From Bacillus sp. (in: firmicutes) (lineage in GTDB: Bacteria > Bacillota > Bacilli > Bacillales > Bacillaceae_J): a DNA stretch of 64,000 nucleotides. Where the stretch lies: NCBI GenBank assembly GCA_012842745.1, contig DUSF01000033.1, forward strand, positions 1 to 64,000. The letters are read 5' to 3'. Position 1 is the first letter of the stretch. Every line of letters starts with the position of its first letter. The position numbers and the translations under genes are program-made. Positions 16,832-25,237 of this stretch are shown here, piece by piece. The notes beneath the pieces were generated by a model. It had not been told where the DNA came from and ran no database searches. It saw only the letters and a program-made list of their open reading frames with translations.

Positions 16832-18307
16832 TTAATATTTTAACGTTACATTTGAAAAGTCAGAATAGAAATCAATACTATGCATTCCACCAGTTCTACC
16901 GATGCCGCTATGCTTCATACCGCCAAATGGTGTTCGTAAGTCGCGTAAGAACCAAGTATTTACCCAGATTACACCCGCCTCAAGATTACGAGTAACGCGA
17001 ACAGCACGTTTTACATTACTAGTCCAAACAGTTGCCGCAAGGCCGTAATGTGTATCATTTGCTTTCGTAATTACTTCATCTTCTGAATCAAAAGGCATGA
17101 CCGTAACGACCGGGCCAAAAATTTCTTCGCGCACACAACGCGCATCATCATGTAAACCAGTAATAATTGTCGGCTCTAGATAATAGCCTTTTTCTAATCC
17201 TTCCGGACGCTTTCCACCTGTTAAAATATTTGCACCATCGGCTTTCGCACTATCAATATAGCTAAACACTCTGTCATAATGCTCTTTGCTAACGAGTGCC
17301 CCAGTCGTTGTTTCCTCTTTTAACGGATCGCCAACGTTCAATTCTTTCGTCTTCGCAACAAATCTATCAATAAATTCATTGTAAATTGGTCTTTCTACAT
17401 AAATTCTTGAGCCACAAAGACATACTTCTCCTTGGTTAACAAAACTTGAGCGAATCGTTGTTTCAATACAATCATCTAAATCGGCATCAGCAAAAATGAT
17501 ATTTGGATTTTTGCCCCCTAATTCAAATGACAGCTTTTTCAAATTTTGCGCTGCTGATCTCATAATCGCTGCCCCAGTGCCAGGCTCGCCAATAAAAGAA
17601 ATCGCATCGATATCAGGATGCTCTGAAATCGCTCCGCCGGCAGAATTCGGTCCAAAACCATGAACAAGGTTGGCCACACCATCAGGTAATCCCGCTTCTT
17701 TCATAATTTCCATTAACACTGTTGCTGTCATTGGTGTCCATTCTGCTGGCTTGATGACACATGTATTGCCCATTGCTAAACATGGCGCTAGTTTCCAAGT
17801 TAGTAATAATAAAGGCAAATTCCATGGTTTAATAATCCCTACAACCCCGACCGGACGGCGCAGCGTGTAATGTAAGGCAACATCATCCTGCTCATTTGCA
17901 TCTGTATTAACACCGACGATATAGTCAGCATAAAAATGAAAGTTATAAGCCGCGCGCGGAATATCAATTTTATTTGCTAATGAAACAGGCTTGCCTGTAT
18001 CCAATGATTCCAAATAAGCTAGTTCCTCTTGTCTTTCTAAAATTAAATCACCGATACGGCGTAAAATTTTTGATCGCTCTTGAACTGTTGTATTTTTCCA
18101 CGGGCCATTTAATGCTCTTCTTGCTGCGCGAACGGCTAAATCTACCTCTTCTTTTCCACCTTCTGCAACCGTGCCTAGTACTTCTTCAGTTGCAGGATTA
18201 ATATTTTCAAATGTTTTGTTGTTCAATGATGAAACATATTCTCCGTTAATAAAATGTAAACAATTAATAGACTTCACAGATGAGATTACTTTAACTTCTT
18301 CAAGCAT
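16832..18307 (-). CDS. dmpC: 2-hydroxymuconic semialdehyde dehydrogenase
   Basis: This NAD-dependent ALDH (about 491 residues) oxidises the catechol meta-cleavage product to 2-hydroxymuconate. KPWNLPLLLLTWK, FELGGKNPNIIFADADLDD (Glu base) and NQGEVCLCGSRIYV (Cys nucleophile) follow the DmpC/XylG pattern. The start ATG at 18307 has AAGGAGGAG eight bases upstream; earlier in-frame codons lack a site. It opens the operon dmpC-E-F-G-H. The hydrolase gene dmpD, usually second, is missing, so only the dehydrogenase branch is encoded. Confidence 0.9.
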   Translation of the reverse strand: MLEEVKVISSVKSINCLHFINGEYVSSLNNKTFENINPATEEVLGTVAEGGKEEVDLAVRAARRALNGPWKNTTVQERSKILRRIGDLILERQEELAYLESLDTGKPVSLANKIDIPRAAYNFHFYADYIVGVNTDANEQDDVALHYTLRRPVGVVGIIKPWNLPLLLLTWKLAPCLAMGNTCVIKPAEWTPMTATVLMEIMKEAGLPDGVANLVHGFGPNSAGGAISEHPDIDAISFIGEPGTGAAIMRSAAQNLKKLSFELGGKNPNIIFADADLDDCIETTIRSSFVNQGEVCLCGSRIYVERPIYNEFIDRFVAKTKELNVGDPLKEETTTGALVSKEHYDRVFSYIDSAKADGANILTGGKRPEGLEKGYYLEPTIITGLHDDARCVREEIFGPVVTVMPFDSEDEVITKANDTHYGLAATVWTSNVKRAVRVTRNLEAGVIWVNTWFLRDLRTPFGGMKHSGIGRTGGMHSIDFYSDFSNVTLKY

Positions 18308-18376
18308 TTTCCAAACTCCTCCTTTTATACCGAGTAATTTTTGTGATAATTCCAATAATTATGATAACTACTTCCT

Positions 18377-18413
18377 GTTGCATATACAACCCCATCATTG
18401 TTCTATATGCAAC
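18377..18413. promoter_or_regulatory. inverted repeat between dmpC and the IclR gene, likely IclR operator
   Basis: Perfect 10-bp arms GTTGCATATA and TATATGCAAC separated by 17 bases, in the 211-base divergent intergenic region. The position suits control of both dmpC (70 bases away) and the regulator gene. A partial cre-like match (AGAAAGCGTTGCAT on the minus strand) overlaps the right arm. Confidence 0.5.
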
Positions 18414-18518
18414 GCTTTCTGCTTTTTTTAATTTTCTTTTCAAAAGCCACTTTTTTTGCTATTGTTTTCTATAGAGAGATTACGTTCTTTTATATGAAAC
18501 AGTGAGGGGTGTAAAACA

Positions 18519-19310
18519 GTGACAACAAATAAAAGGAATGATAAAGAGCCTAAAGATAATTTGCTTTCTTCTGTAAAAAACGCACTACTAATCTTAAAAA
18601 GCTTTTCAATGGATGAGCCTGAGAAAAAAATTAGTGATCTCGCCGCATCACTTGGATTAAATAAAAGCACAGTAAGCCGCACAATGGCAACTCTAGCAAG
18701 TGAAGGATTTGTTTATAAAGACCCAGAAACAAAAAAATATCGCTTAGGAATGACGATTATTTCTTTAAGTGGCATCATCAATAATAATATGGATGTATAT
18801 CGTGAATCACAGCCGATTTTAAACAAACTTGTTCAGGACATTGATGAAACAGCCCATATCGCTATTCTTGATCATACCGATGTGATTTACATTCAAAAAG
18901 TTGAATGCAACCACTACGTAAGAGCTTTGACCCATGTTGGTAGAAGAAACCCTGCTCATTGTACTAGTTCAGGCAAAGTACTGTTAGCCCATGCAGACGA
19001 AAGCACTGTTGAGACGGTTATTCAATCAGGCCTTAAAAAGTATACAGAAACAACGATTACCGATGCTGATCAATTTAGAGAACATTTAAATAGAATAAAA
19101 GAGGATGGATTTGCCCATAGTATTGGCGAATTTAATGAAGGAGTAAATTCTGTTGCCGCACCGATTTACGACTATACTGGTAGAGTGATTGCCGCTCTAA
19201 CTGTCGTCGGTCCGGTGCAGCGAATTCAACAAAATAAAATACGGCCATTATCTAAAAAAGTTATTGAAGCAAGTATGGAAATCTCTGATCGAATGGGATA
19301 TTGGAAATAA
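18519..19310 (+). CDS. IclR family transcriptional regulator
   Basis: This 263-residue protein has an N-terminal winged helix (about 13-75; SDLAASLGLNKSTVSRTMATL is the recognition region) and a C-terminal IclR effector domain (about 90-255) with the conserved GRRNPAHCTSSGKVLLA block. The start is GTG after AGGGGTG. It is divergent from the dmpC operon across an inverted repeat, so it is likely the local regulator of the catechol lower pathway. IclR proteins can activate or repress; the inducer, possibly a muconate or catechol, is unknown. Confidence 0.85.
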   Translation: MTTNKRNDKEPKDNLLSSVKNALLILKSFSMDEPEKKISDLAASLGLNKSTVSRTMATLASEGFVYKDPETKKYRLGMTIISLSGIINNNMDVYRESQPILNKLVQDIDETAHIAILDHTDVIYIQKVECNHYVRALTHVGRRNPAHCTSSGKVLLAHADESTVETVIQSGLKKYTETTITDADQFREHLNRIKEDGFAHSIGEFNEGVNSVAAPIYDYTGRVIAALTVVGPVQRIQQNKIRPLSKKVIEASMEISDRMGYWK

Positions 19311-19342
19311 ATAATTATATTTTTTTATATTACAAAAATTCG

Positions 19343-19380
19343 GGTTGCTCTTCAGAATTAATGGTATCTCTAGACAACCC
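19343..19380. terminator. weak bidirectional hairpin between convergent genes
   Basis: Arms GGGTTG and CAACCC with a partly paired loop, between the ends of the IclR gene and the GlcG-like gene. A short T run follows on the minus strand. Pairing is modest. Confidence 0.35.
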
Positions 19381-19389
19381 TTACATTAT

Positions 19390-19815
19390 TTAAACGAATT
19401 GTTCAACAACTTTGATTGCTGCTTCACAGCATTTCTCATCTTCTTCTGCACTTCCACCGCTTACACCAATGCCACCAATCATTTTCCCATCCACTTTTAT
19501 AGGAAAACCGCCGCCAAAAATAACAAGATTAGGAGTATGTACAATCCCTGTTAAAAGAGCAGGTTCATCCTTAATCATTGGATACCAATCGCCAGTCGGT
19601 TTGCCAAAAGCAATCGCCGTATAAGCTTTATTTTGCGAAATTCCAACGCTTAATAGTGGTGCATTGTCCATTCTTGAGAAACAGACTAAATTTCCACCAT
19701 CATCTACAATTGTAATATTAACGGCAATCCCCATTTCCTTTGCCTTATTCTCTGCTGCCTCAATCATTTGTTTTGCAAGCTCATTAGGAATAGAATACTT
19801 TTCAATTAGTTTCAT
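19390..19815 (-). CDS. GlcG/HbpS family (DUF336) haem-binding-like protein
   Basis: This 141-residue cytoplasmic protein of the HbpS/GlcG fold shows VNITIVDDGGNLVCFSRMDNAP (33-54), AYTAIAFGKPTGDW, and the Gly-rich FGGGFPIKVDGKMIGGIGVSGGSAEEDEKCC (named in part). Such proteins occur beside many aromatic and glycolate pathways and can bind haem or small ligands; the molecular role is unsettled. It is encoded 15 bases downstream of the tautomerase gene, probably as a two-gene unit. Confidence 0.75.
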   Translation of the reverse strand: MKLIEKYSIPNELAKQMIEAAENKAKEMGIAVNITIVDDGGNLVCFSRMDNAPLLSVGISQNKAYTAIAFGKPTGDWYPMIKDEPALLTGIVHTPNLVIFGGGFPIKVDGKMIGGIGVSGGSAEEDEKCCEAAIKVVEQFV

Positions 19816-19830
19816 AAAAAAACTCCTTTT

Positions 19831-20031
19831 CTAATTTACTTTTGAACGTTTCTTCTTTACCGATTCACCAGCAATTCCCCAATGTTCCGGCGGCATCTCA
19901 TTAATAAGCACGCGCACGGTTTCAATCGGTGCGTCTAACGTTCTACTAACTGTTTTTGTAACTTCTTTAATTAGCTCTTCCTTCATTTCTGGTGAGCGTC
20001 CTTCGATAATATTAATCTGAATAAGCGGCAT
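19831..20031 (-). CDS. dmpI: 2-hydroxymuconate (4-oxalocrotonate) tautomerase
   Basis: This small 66-residue tautomerase starts MPLIQINIIEGRS, exposing catalytic Pro1 after Met removal. Arg11 (numbered after Met removal) lies in EGRSPE, and an Arg at VRVLINEMPPEHWG near 40 matches the second substrate Arg. The ATG at 20031 is preceded by GGAAGGAAG; the ATG 18 bases earlier would bury the proline and is rejected. It ketonises 2-hydroxymuconate before decarboxylation. It is separate from dmpC-H but on the same strand, next to the IclR gene. Confidence 0.88.
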   Translation of the reverse strand: MPLIQINIIEGRSPEMKEELIKEVTKTVSRTLDAPIETVRVLINEMPPEHWGIAGESVKKKRSKVN

Positions 20032-20286
20032 AATCACACTTCCTTCCAATTTTTTGGTATATTATACTACTCTCATAGTAAAGCCTTTTTCACCATGTCA
20101 CAATGCTACTGTTGCTTTATATGAAATTTATGAATATTTTTTATTTTCTTTATACAGAATAGAGTATATTTGTGTATATTTTTTTGAATTTTTGCTAAAA
20201 TTATTTGTATCACATTTTGTAGCATATAAAGACTTATCGTTGTTATATAAGAAACAAGAAAATATTGTATAAGAGGAGAGAACGTT

Positions 20287-23200
20287 ATGGCTGAAAGAAA
20301 AATTAAAAAAGTACTTGTGGCGAATAGAGGAGAAATTGCAATCCGCGTCTTTCGGGCTTGCACCGAGCTTGGAATTCGCACTGTTGCCATTTATTCGAAA
20401 GAAGATAGCGGTTCCTATCATCGCTATAAAGCGGATGAAGCTTATTTAGTAGGCGAGGATAAAAATGCGATTGACGCTTATTTAGATATCGAAGGCATTC
20501 TCGAAATCGCAAAAGCAAACAATGTTGATGCCATTCACCCTGGCTATGGCTTTCTGTCAGAAAACGCCCAATTCAGAAAGCGCTCTGCAGAGGAAGGGAT
20601 TATTTTTATCGGACCAGAATACGAACATTTAGAAATGTTTGGAGATAAGGTGAAGGCTCGACATCAAGCGATCAAAGCAAATATTCCTGTTATTCCTGGC
20701 TCTGATGGCCCTGTTCAAACGATTGATGAAGTAAAATTATTTGCTAAAGAGCAGGGCTTTCCTTTTATCATTAAAGCTGCACTTGGCGGTGGTGGCCGCG
20801 GTATGCGCATTGTCCGCAGTGAAGCTGAACTTATTGAAAGCTATGAACGCGCAAAATCCGAAGCAAAAGCCTCCTTCGGCAATGACGAAGTATATGTTGA
20901 AAAATTTATTGAGAATCCAAAACATATTGAAGTGCAAATTCTTGGTGACAAGTATGGAAATATTGTTCATTTATATGAACGTGATTGTTCGGTCCAGCGT
21001 CGCCACCAAAAAGTAGTTGAAGTAGCGCCAAGCATATCTCTTCCCCATGATTTGCGGGAACGAATTTGCGAAGCTGCTGTTCGTCTAATGGAAAAAGTAA
21101 ACTATGTTAATGCTGGTACAGTTGAATTTCTCGTTACGAAAGATCAATATTACTTTATTGAAGTAAATCCAAGGGTACAAGTTGAACATACGATTACAGA
21201 AATGATTACGGGCATTGATATTGTACAATCACAAATTTTAATTGCCGAAGGGCATCCGTTAGATAGTAAAGAAATCGGCATTCCTAACCAAACATTTATA
21301 AAAACGCATGGCTATGCAATTCAATCACGGGTAACAACAGAAGACCCAGAAAACAATTTTATGCCTGATACCGGAAAAATCACTGCCTATCGTTCAGGCG
21401 GTGGCTTCGGTGTTCGCTTAGATGCTGGGAACTCATTTGCCGGTGCTGTCATCACACCGTTTTATGATAGTTTACTCGTAAAAATCTCAACACATGCGCT
21501 CACATTTGAAAAAGCAGCAGCAAAAATGCACCGTAATTTAAAAGAGTTCAGAATTCGCGGTATTAAAACGAACATACCTTTTTTAGAAAATGTCATTACA
21601 CATGAAAAGTTTCTAACAGGCCAATATAATACGAACTTCATCGATGAAACACGAGAGCTTTTCATCTTTCCAGAGCGAAAAGATCGCGGCACAAAAATGC
21701 TAAGCTATATTGGTCATACAGTTGTCAATGGTTATCCTGGTATTGGCAAAGAAAAGAAACCACTTATAAAAAATCCAAGAATGCCAAAAGTAAAAATATC
21801 AGAACCATTTCCAAATGGAACGAAACAAATCCTTGATAAAGAAGGTCCAGAAGGTGTTGTAAGCTGGCTTAAAAATCAAAAGGAAGTATTATTAACCGAC
21901 ACAACGTTTAGAGATGCCCATCAATCATTATTGGCTACTCGTATTCGTACAAATGATTTGAAGCATATTGCTGAGCCAACAGCAAGACTCCTACCTAACC
22001 TTTTTTCAGTGGAAATGTGGGGCGGCGCCACATTTGACGTTGCTTATCGTTTCTTAAAAGAAGACCCTTGGGTAAGGCTGCAAGTTTTACGAGAAAAAAT
22101 GCCAAATGTGTTATTCCAAATGCTGTTGCGCGCTTCCAATGCCGTCGGCTATAAAAACTACCCTGATAACGTCATTAAACAATTTGTAAACAAATCAGCG
22201 GAAAACGGGATTGATGTATTCCGCATTTTTGACAGCTTAAACTGGGTCCAAGGTATGACATTGGCAATTGATGCTGTCAGAGATTCCAGAAAAATTGCTG
22301 AGGCGGCCATTTGTTACACAGGTGATATTGAGGATAGCAGTCGAACAAAATACAATCTAGAGTATTACAAAAAGATGGCAAAGGAATTAGAAAACGCTGG
22401 GGCACATATATTAGGAATAAAAGATATGGCTGGATTATTAAAGCCACAAGCGGCCTATACGTTAATTTCAACGTTAAAAGAGACAGTTGATATGCCAATT
22501 CATCTGCACACCCATGATACTAGCGGCAATGGCATCTACACGTATATAAAAGCGATTGAAGCCGGTGTCGATATTGTTGATGTCGCTGTAAGTTCGATGG
22601 CTGGCTTAACTTCACAGCCAAGTGCAAATACGCTCTACTATGCTTTACAAAATCAAAAACGCCAACCAAAGGTTGATATTCAATCACTTGAAAAATTAGC
22701 GCATTATTGGGAAGATGTTCGCCATTACTACAAAGCGTTTGAATCTGGGATGATGGCCCCGCATACAGAGGTTTATAATCATGAAATGCCTGGTGGTCAA
22801 TACAGTAACCTACAACAACAGGCGAAAGCAGTTGGTCTTGAAAGCGAGTGGGATCATGTCAAGGAAATGTATCGAATTGTTAACGATATGTTTGGCGATG
22901 TTGTCAAGGTCACCCCTTCTTCTAAAGTTGTCGGTGATATGGCCTTATTCATGGTCCAAAATAAACTAACAAAACAGGATGTAATGGAACGCGGCGAAAC
23001 ACTTGATTTTCCTGATTCAGTCGTCGAATTTTTCCAAGGCTACTTAGGCCAGCCATATGAAGGCTTCCCTAAAGAATTGCAAAAGATAATCTTAAAAGGA
23101 CGCGAGGCGATTGCTGTTAGACCAGGGGAATTACTTGAAGCAGTTGACTTTGATGCTTTAGAGAAAGAACTACAGGAAACACTTGAGCGTGAAGCGACTG

Positions 23201-23727
23201 ACTTGGAAGTTATGAGCTATTCATTATATCCTAAAGTATTTGAGGAATATCAACAGTTCTACAACAAATATAGCGATGTGTCTGTTCTTGATACATTAAC
23301 ATTCTTCTATGGCTTGCGTCTTGGTGAAGAAATCGAAGTTGAAATCGAACAAGGAAAAACATTAATCGTTAAACTAGTATCTGTCAGCCAAACTCAGCAT
23401 GATGGCACAAAGGTTGTCTATTTTGAATTAAATGGACAGCCGCGCGAAGTCATCGTTCATGATGAAAGTGTAAAAGCAACTATCGCTCTAAAAAGAAAAG
23501 CAGAAAAGAAAAACCCTCATCATATCGGTGCCTCCATGCCTGGCACGGTCGTTAAAGTGTTAGTTGAAAAAGGCGAAAAAGTTAAAAAAGGTGATCACTT
23601 ACTAATCACAGAAGCGATGAAAATGGAGACAACTGTACAAGCGCCGTTTGATGGTATAGTGCTTAATATTCATGTTAAAAGCGGTGAAGCAGTACAGGCA
23701 GATGATTTGCTGCTTGAATTAGAATAG
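20287..23727 (+). CDS. pycA: pyruvate carboxylase
   Basis: This full-length 1146-residue biotin enzyme carboxylates pyruvate to oxaloacetate. The order is biotin carboxylase with ATP-grasp (about 5-455; GGGGRGMRIV-type loop, EVNPRVQVEHT), carboxyltransferase (about 530-800; DTTFRDAHQSLLATR with metal Asp, LHTHDTSGN), the tetramerisation/allosteric region, and a biotinyl domain with EAMKMET and Lys1112. GAGGAGAG precedes the ATG. In most Bacilli pycA lies beside cytochrome oxidase assembly genes. Here it is flanked by catechol genes, on the opposite strand to them. Both meta pathways produce pyruvate, so the location may be functional, or this may be a second copy. Confidence 0.96.
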   Translation: MAERKIKKVLVANRGEIAIRVFRACTELGIRTVAIYSKEDSGSYHRYKADEAYLVGEDKNAIDAYLDIEGILEIAKANNVDAIHPGYGFLSENAQFRKRSAEEGIIFIGPEYEHLEMFGDKVKARHQAIKANIPVIPGSDGPVQTIDEVKLFAKEQGFPFIIKAALGGGGRGMRIVRSEAELIESYERAKSEAKASFGNDEVYVEKFIENPKHIEVQILGDKYGNIVHLYERDCSVQRRHQKVVEVAPSISLPHDLRERICEAAVRLMEKVNYVNAGTVEFLVTKDQYYFIEVNPRVQVEHTITEMITGIDIVQSQILIAEGHPLDSKEIGIPNQTFIKTHGYAIQSRVTTEDPENNFMPDTGKITAYRSGGGFGVRLDAGNSFAGAVITPFYDSLLVKISTHALTFEKAAAKMHRNLKEFRIRGIKTNIPFLENVITHEKFLTGQYNTNFIDETRELFIFPERKDRGTKMLSYIGHTVVNGYPGIGKEKKPLIKNPRMPKVKISEPFPNGTKQILDKEGPEGVVSWLKNQKEVLLTDTTFRDAHQSLLATRIRTNDLKHIAEPTARLLPNLFSVEMWGGATFDVAYRFLKEDPWVRLQVLREKMPNVLFQMLLRASNAVGYKNYPDNVIKQFVNKSAENGIDVFRIFDSLNWVQGMTLAIDAVRDSRKIAEAAICYTGDIEDSSRTKYNLEYYKKMAKELENAGAHILGIKDMAGLLKPQAAYTLISTLKETVDMPIHLHTHDTSGNGIYTYIKAIEAGVDIVDVAVSSMAGLTSQPSANTLYYALQNQKRQPKVDIQSLEKLAHYWEDVRHYYKAFESGMMAPHTEVYNHEMPGGQYSNLQQQAKAVGLESEWDHVKEMYRIVNDMFGDVVKVTPSSKVVGDMALFMVQNKLTKQDVMERGETLDFPDSVVEFFQGYLGQPYEGFPKELQKIILKGREAIAVRPGELLEAVDFDALEKELQETLEREATDLEVMSYSLYPKVFEEYQQFYNKYSDVSVLDTLTFFYGLRLGEEIEVEIEQGKTLIVKLVSVSQTQHDGTKVVYFELNGQPREVIVHDESVKATIALKRKAEKKNPHHIGASMPGTVVKVLVEKGEKVKKGDHLLITEAMKMETTVQAPFDGIVLNIHVKSGEAVQADDLLLELE

Positions 23728-23739
23728 GCCGTTAGAAAA

Positions 23740-23778
23740 ATAGGCTGACTGCTTTAAATTTAAAGCAATCAGCCTATC
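23740..23778. terminator. bidirectional terminator between pycA and the ferredoxin gene
   Basis: Long stem ATAGGCTGA-C-TGCTTTAAA / TTTAAAGCA-A-TCAGCCTAT with a single internal mismatch. T-rich tails are present on both sides (CTTTT on plus, TTTTTCT on minus). Confidence 0.85.
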
Positions 23779-23783
23779 TTTTA

Positions 23784-24071
23784 CTATCTAAGTATTTTAT
23801 TCCTCTCCCGACATGGCTCAATAACCATGTTAGATACTGGCTTGCTTTGACAAGCAAGACGATATCCTGCTCTATGATCTTCATCAGGCAAAACAGATTT
23901 CGAAGAAATCCCATCTACTGTTTTACCGGATATAACTTTTATTTTGCACATCCCGCAGCCTCCGCCTTTACATCCTACAAAAATTCCTCCTGCTTGGCGG
24001 ATTGACGCATTTAAAATGGTTTCATTTGCTTTTACAGAAATTTCTTTATCCTTCACAACTACTTTATACAT
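23784..24071 (-). CDS. plant-type [2Fe-2S] ferredoxin linked to catechol dioxygenase (XylT-like)
   Basis: This ferredoxin of about 95 residues has cluster ligands Cys34, Cys39 and Cys42 (GCKGGGCGMCKIKV) and Cys74 (ACQSKP). XylT/DmpQ ferredoxins reduce the Fe(III) of inactivated catechol 2,3-dioxygenase. That role is supported by its place immediately after the dioxygenase gene. The start is ATG 24071, seven bases after GTAGGAG; the ATG six bases earlier abuts the site. A terminator-like hairpin separates it from the dioxygenase gene. No dedicated reductase is adjacent; the phenol hydroxylase reductase could supply electrons. Confidence 0.85.
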   Translation of the reverse strand: MYKVVVKDKEISVKANETILNASIRQAGGIFVGCKGGGCGMCKIKVISGKTVDGISSKSVLPDEDHRAGYRLACQSKPVSNMVIEPCRERNKILR

Positions 24072-24094
24072 ATTCATTCTCCTACCCCTAAAAA

Positions 24095-24150
24095 GAAGTT
24101 TCCCTTGCCATTTGTTAGCGCTTACCCGCTAAGCCAAATCGAGAAACTTC
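24095..24150 (-). terminator. terminator or attenuator between catechol dioxygenase and ferredoxin genes
   Basis: On the minus strand GAAGTTTC pairs with GAAACTTC, followed by five T residues. The loop contains a second stem (TTAGCG / CGCTAA). It lies between two genes expected to be cotranscribed, so it may lower ferredoxin expression relative to the dioxygenase. Confidence 0.55.
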
Positions 24151-24176
24151 CTTATTATAATAAGCACATTTATTTT

Positions 24177-25091
24177 TTATGAGAAAACAGAAGTAAATCT
24201 TTCATTTAATTCTCTTTCAAAGTAGAAGATAGCCTTTCCGATTGTATCTTCTGTCCAAGTTATTGTCGGAGAATCAGGATATGTGATGTAGCCTCCGCAG
24301 AATACTTCATTACGATTACCTGATGGGTCAAAGAAGTAGATTGTTGTTCCCCTTGTAATACCATGGCGTGTTGGGCCAGCATCAATCATTACATCGTTTT
24401 TCGCCATAATATCAGCGGCATTTCTTAACTCAACCCATTCATCTAACCAGAAGGCAAAATGATGAAGGCCATTGTGAGGTCCTTTAATGATTGCGATATC
24501 ATGCGCTGTGTTTGTTTTGAACAACCATTTAGCAATCGTTTGGTCATTATTTTCGCCAGCCACTAATTGCTCACTAACATGGAAATCAAAAATTTCTAAG
24601 AAGATTTTCACAGCTCCCTCAACATCATCACCTGCAATTAAAAGATGGTCTAAACGTGTAGGGTGTATTCCTACTAATCCATCTGGCCATGGATCAGGAT
24701 TAACAAGCGATAACCCATTACCAACTACTTCAATGTCGTGATACAATTCCATCGTTTGTCCTGTCGGCAAGATAAATCGTACAGCTTCCCCTTCAGCTAA
24801 ACGTGTTCCTGCAGACACACGCTCCGTTGTAATCCCATAGTTATTTAATTTTTCTTCATAAAGGTCTAAATCTGAAGCAAATTCACATTTAAAGGCCATA
24901 TGCTCTAAGCCTGCCGAATCGTCTTTTTTCAAAATCACACTATGATGATCATGCTCATCCCAGGCTTTTAAATAAACCCTCTCATCGTCACGGCCTGTTT
25001 CAATTAAACCAATGACATTTTTATAGTATTCAATTGATTTCTCCCAGTTTGGACAACGAACTTCAACTCTTCCTAAACGCATAATCGCCAT
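24177..25091 (-). CDS. dmpB: catechol 2,3-dioxygenase
   Basis: This 304-residue extradiol dioxygenase (XylE/DmpB type) forms 2-hydroxymuconic semialdehyde from catechol. Fe(II) ligands align as His149 (TRLDHLL), His211 (GLHHFAFW) and Glu262 (NRNEVFCGGY). His197 (TAHDIAI) is the acid-base residue, and Tyr252 in IYFFDPSG is at the usual second-sphere place. The ATG at 25091 has GGGGGAAT eight bases upstream. It stands between its regulator-like gene and the ferredoxin gene, with an inverted repeat in the promoter region. Confidence 0.93.
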   Translation of the reverse strand: MAIMRLGRVEVRCPNWEKSIEYYKNVIGLIETGRDDERVYLKAWDEHDHHSVILKKDDSAGLEHMAFKCEFASDLDLYEEKLNNYGITTERVSAGTRLAEGEAVRFILPTGQTMELYHDIEVVGNGLSLVNPDPWPDGLVGIHPTRLDHLLIAGDDVEGAVKIFLEIFDFHVSEQLVAGENNDQTIAKWLFKTNTAHDIAIIKGPHNGLHHFAFWLDEWVELRNAADIMAKNDVMIDAGPTRHGITRGTTIYFFDPSGNRNEVFCGGYITYPDSPTITWTEDTIGKAIFYFERELNERFTSVFS

Positions 25092-25138
25092 TCAACATTC
25101 CCCCTGAATTTTTATATTATTCTTAATTTATAGATTAA

Positions 25139-25173
25139 AATATTTCAAATGTGTTTCATACCTATGAAATATT
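25139..25173. promoter_or_regulatory. nested inverted repeats upstream of catechol dioxygenase
   Basis: Outer arms AATATTTCA and TGAAATATT are 17 bases apart. An inner palindrome TTTCAT-ACCT-ATGAAA lies at 25154-25169. A similar block TTTCAT-N5-TGAATATTT lies upstream of the phenol hydroxylase genes at 31738. Candidate site for the XylR_N/PucR regulator encoded next door. Confidence 0.45.
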
Positions 25174-25237
25174 CTAATTCTTGTCTATTTTCAGACATTT
25201 GCATACAGTATAAATCTTCTAACCAATCTCAATAAAT

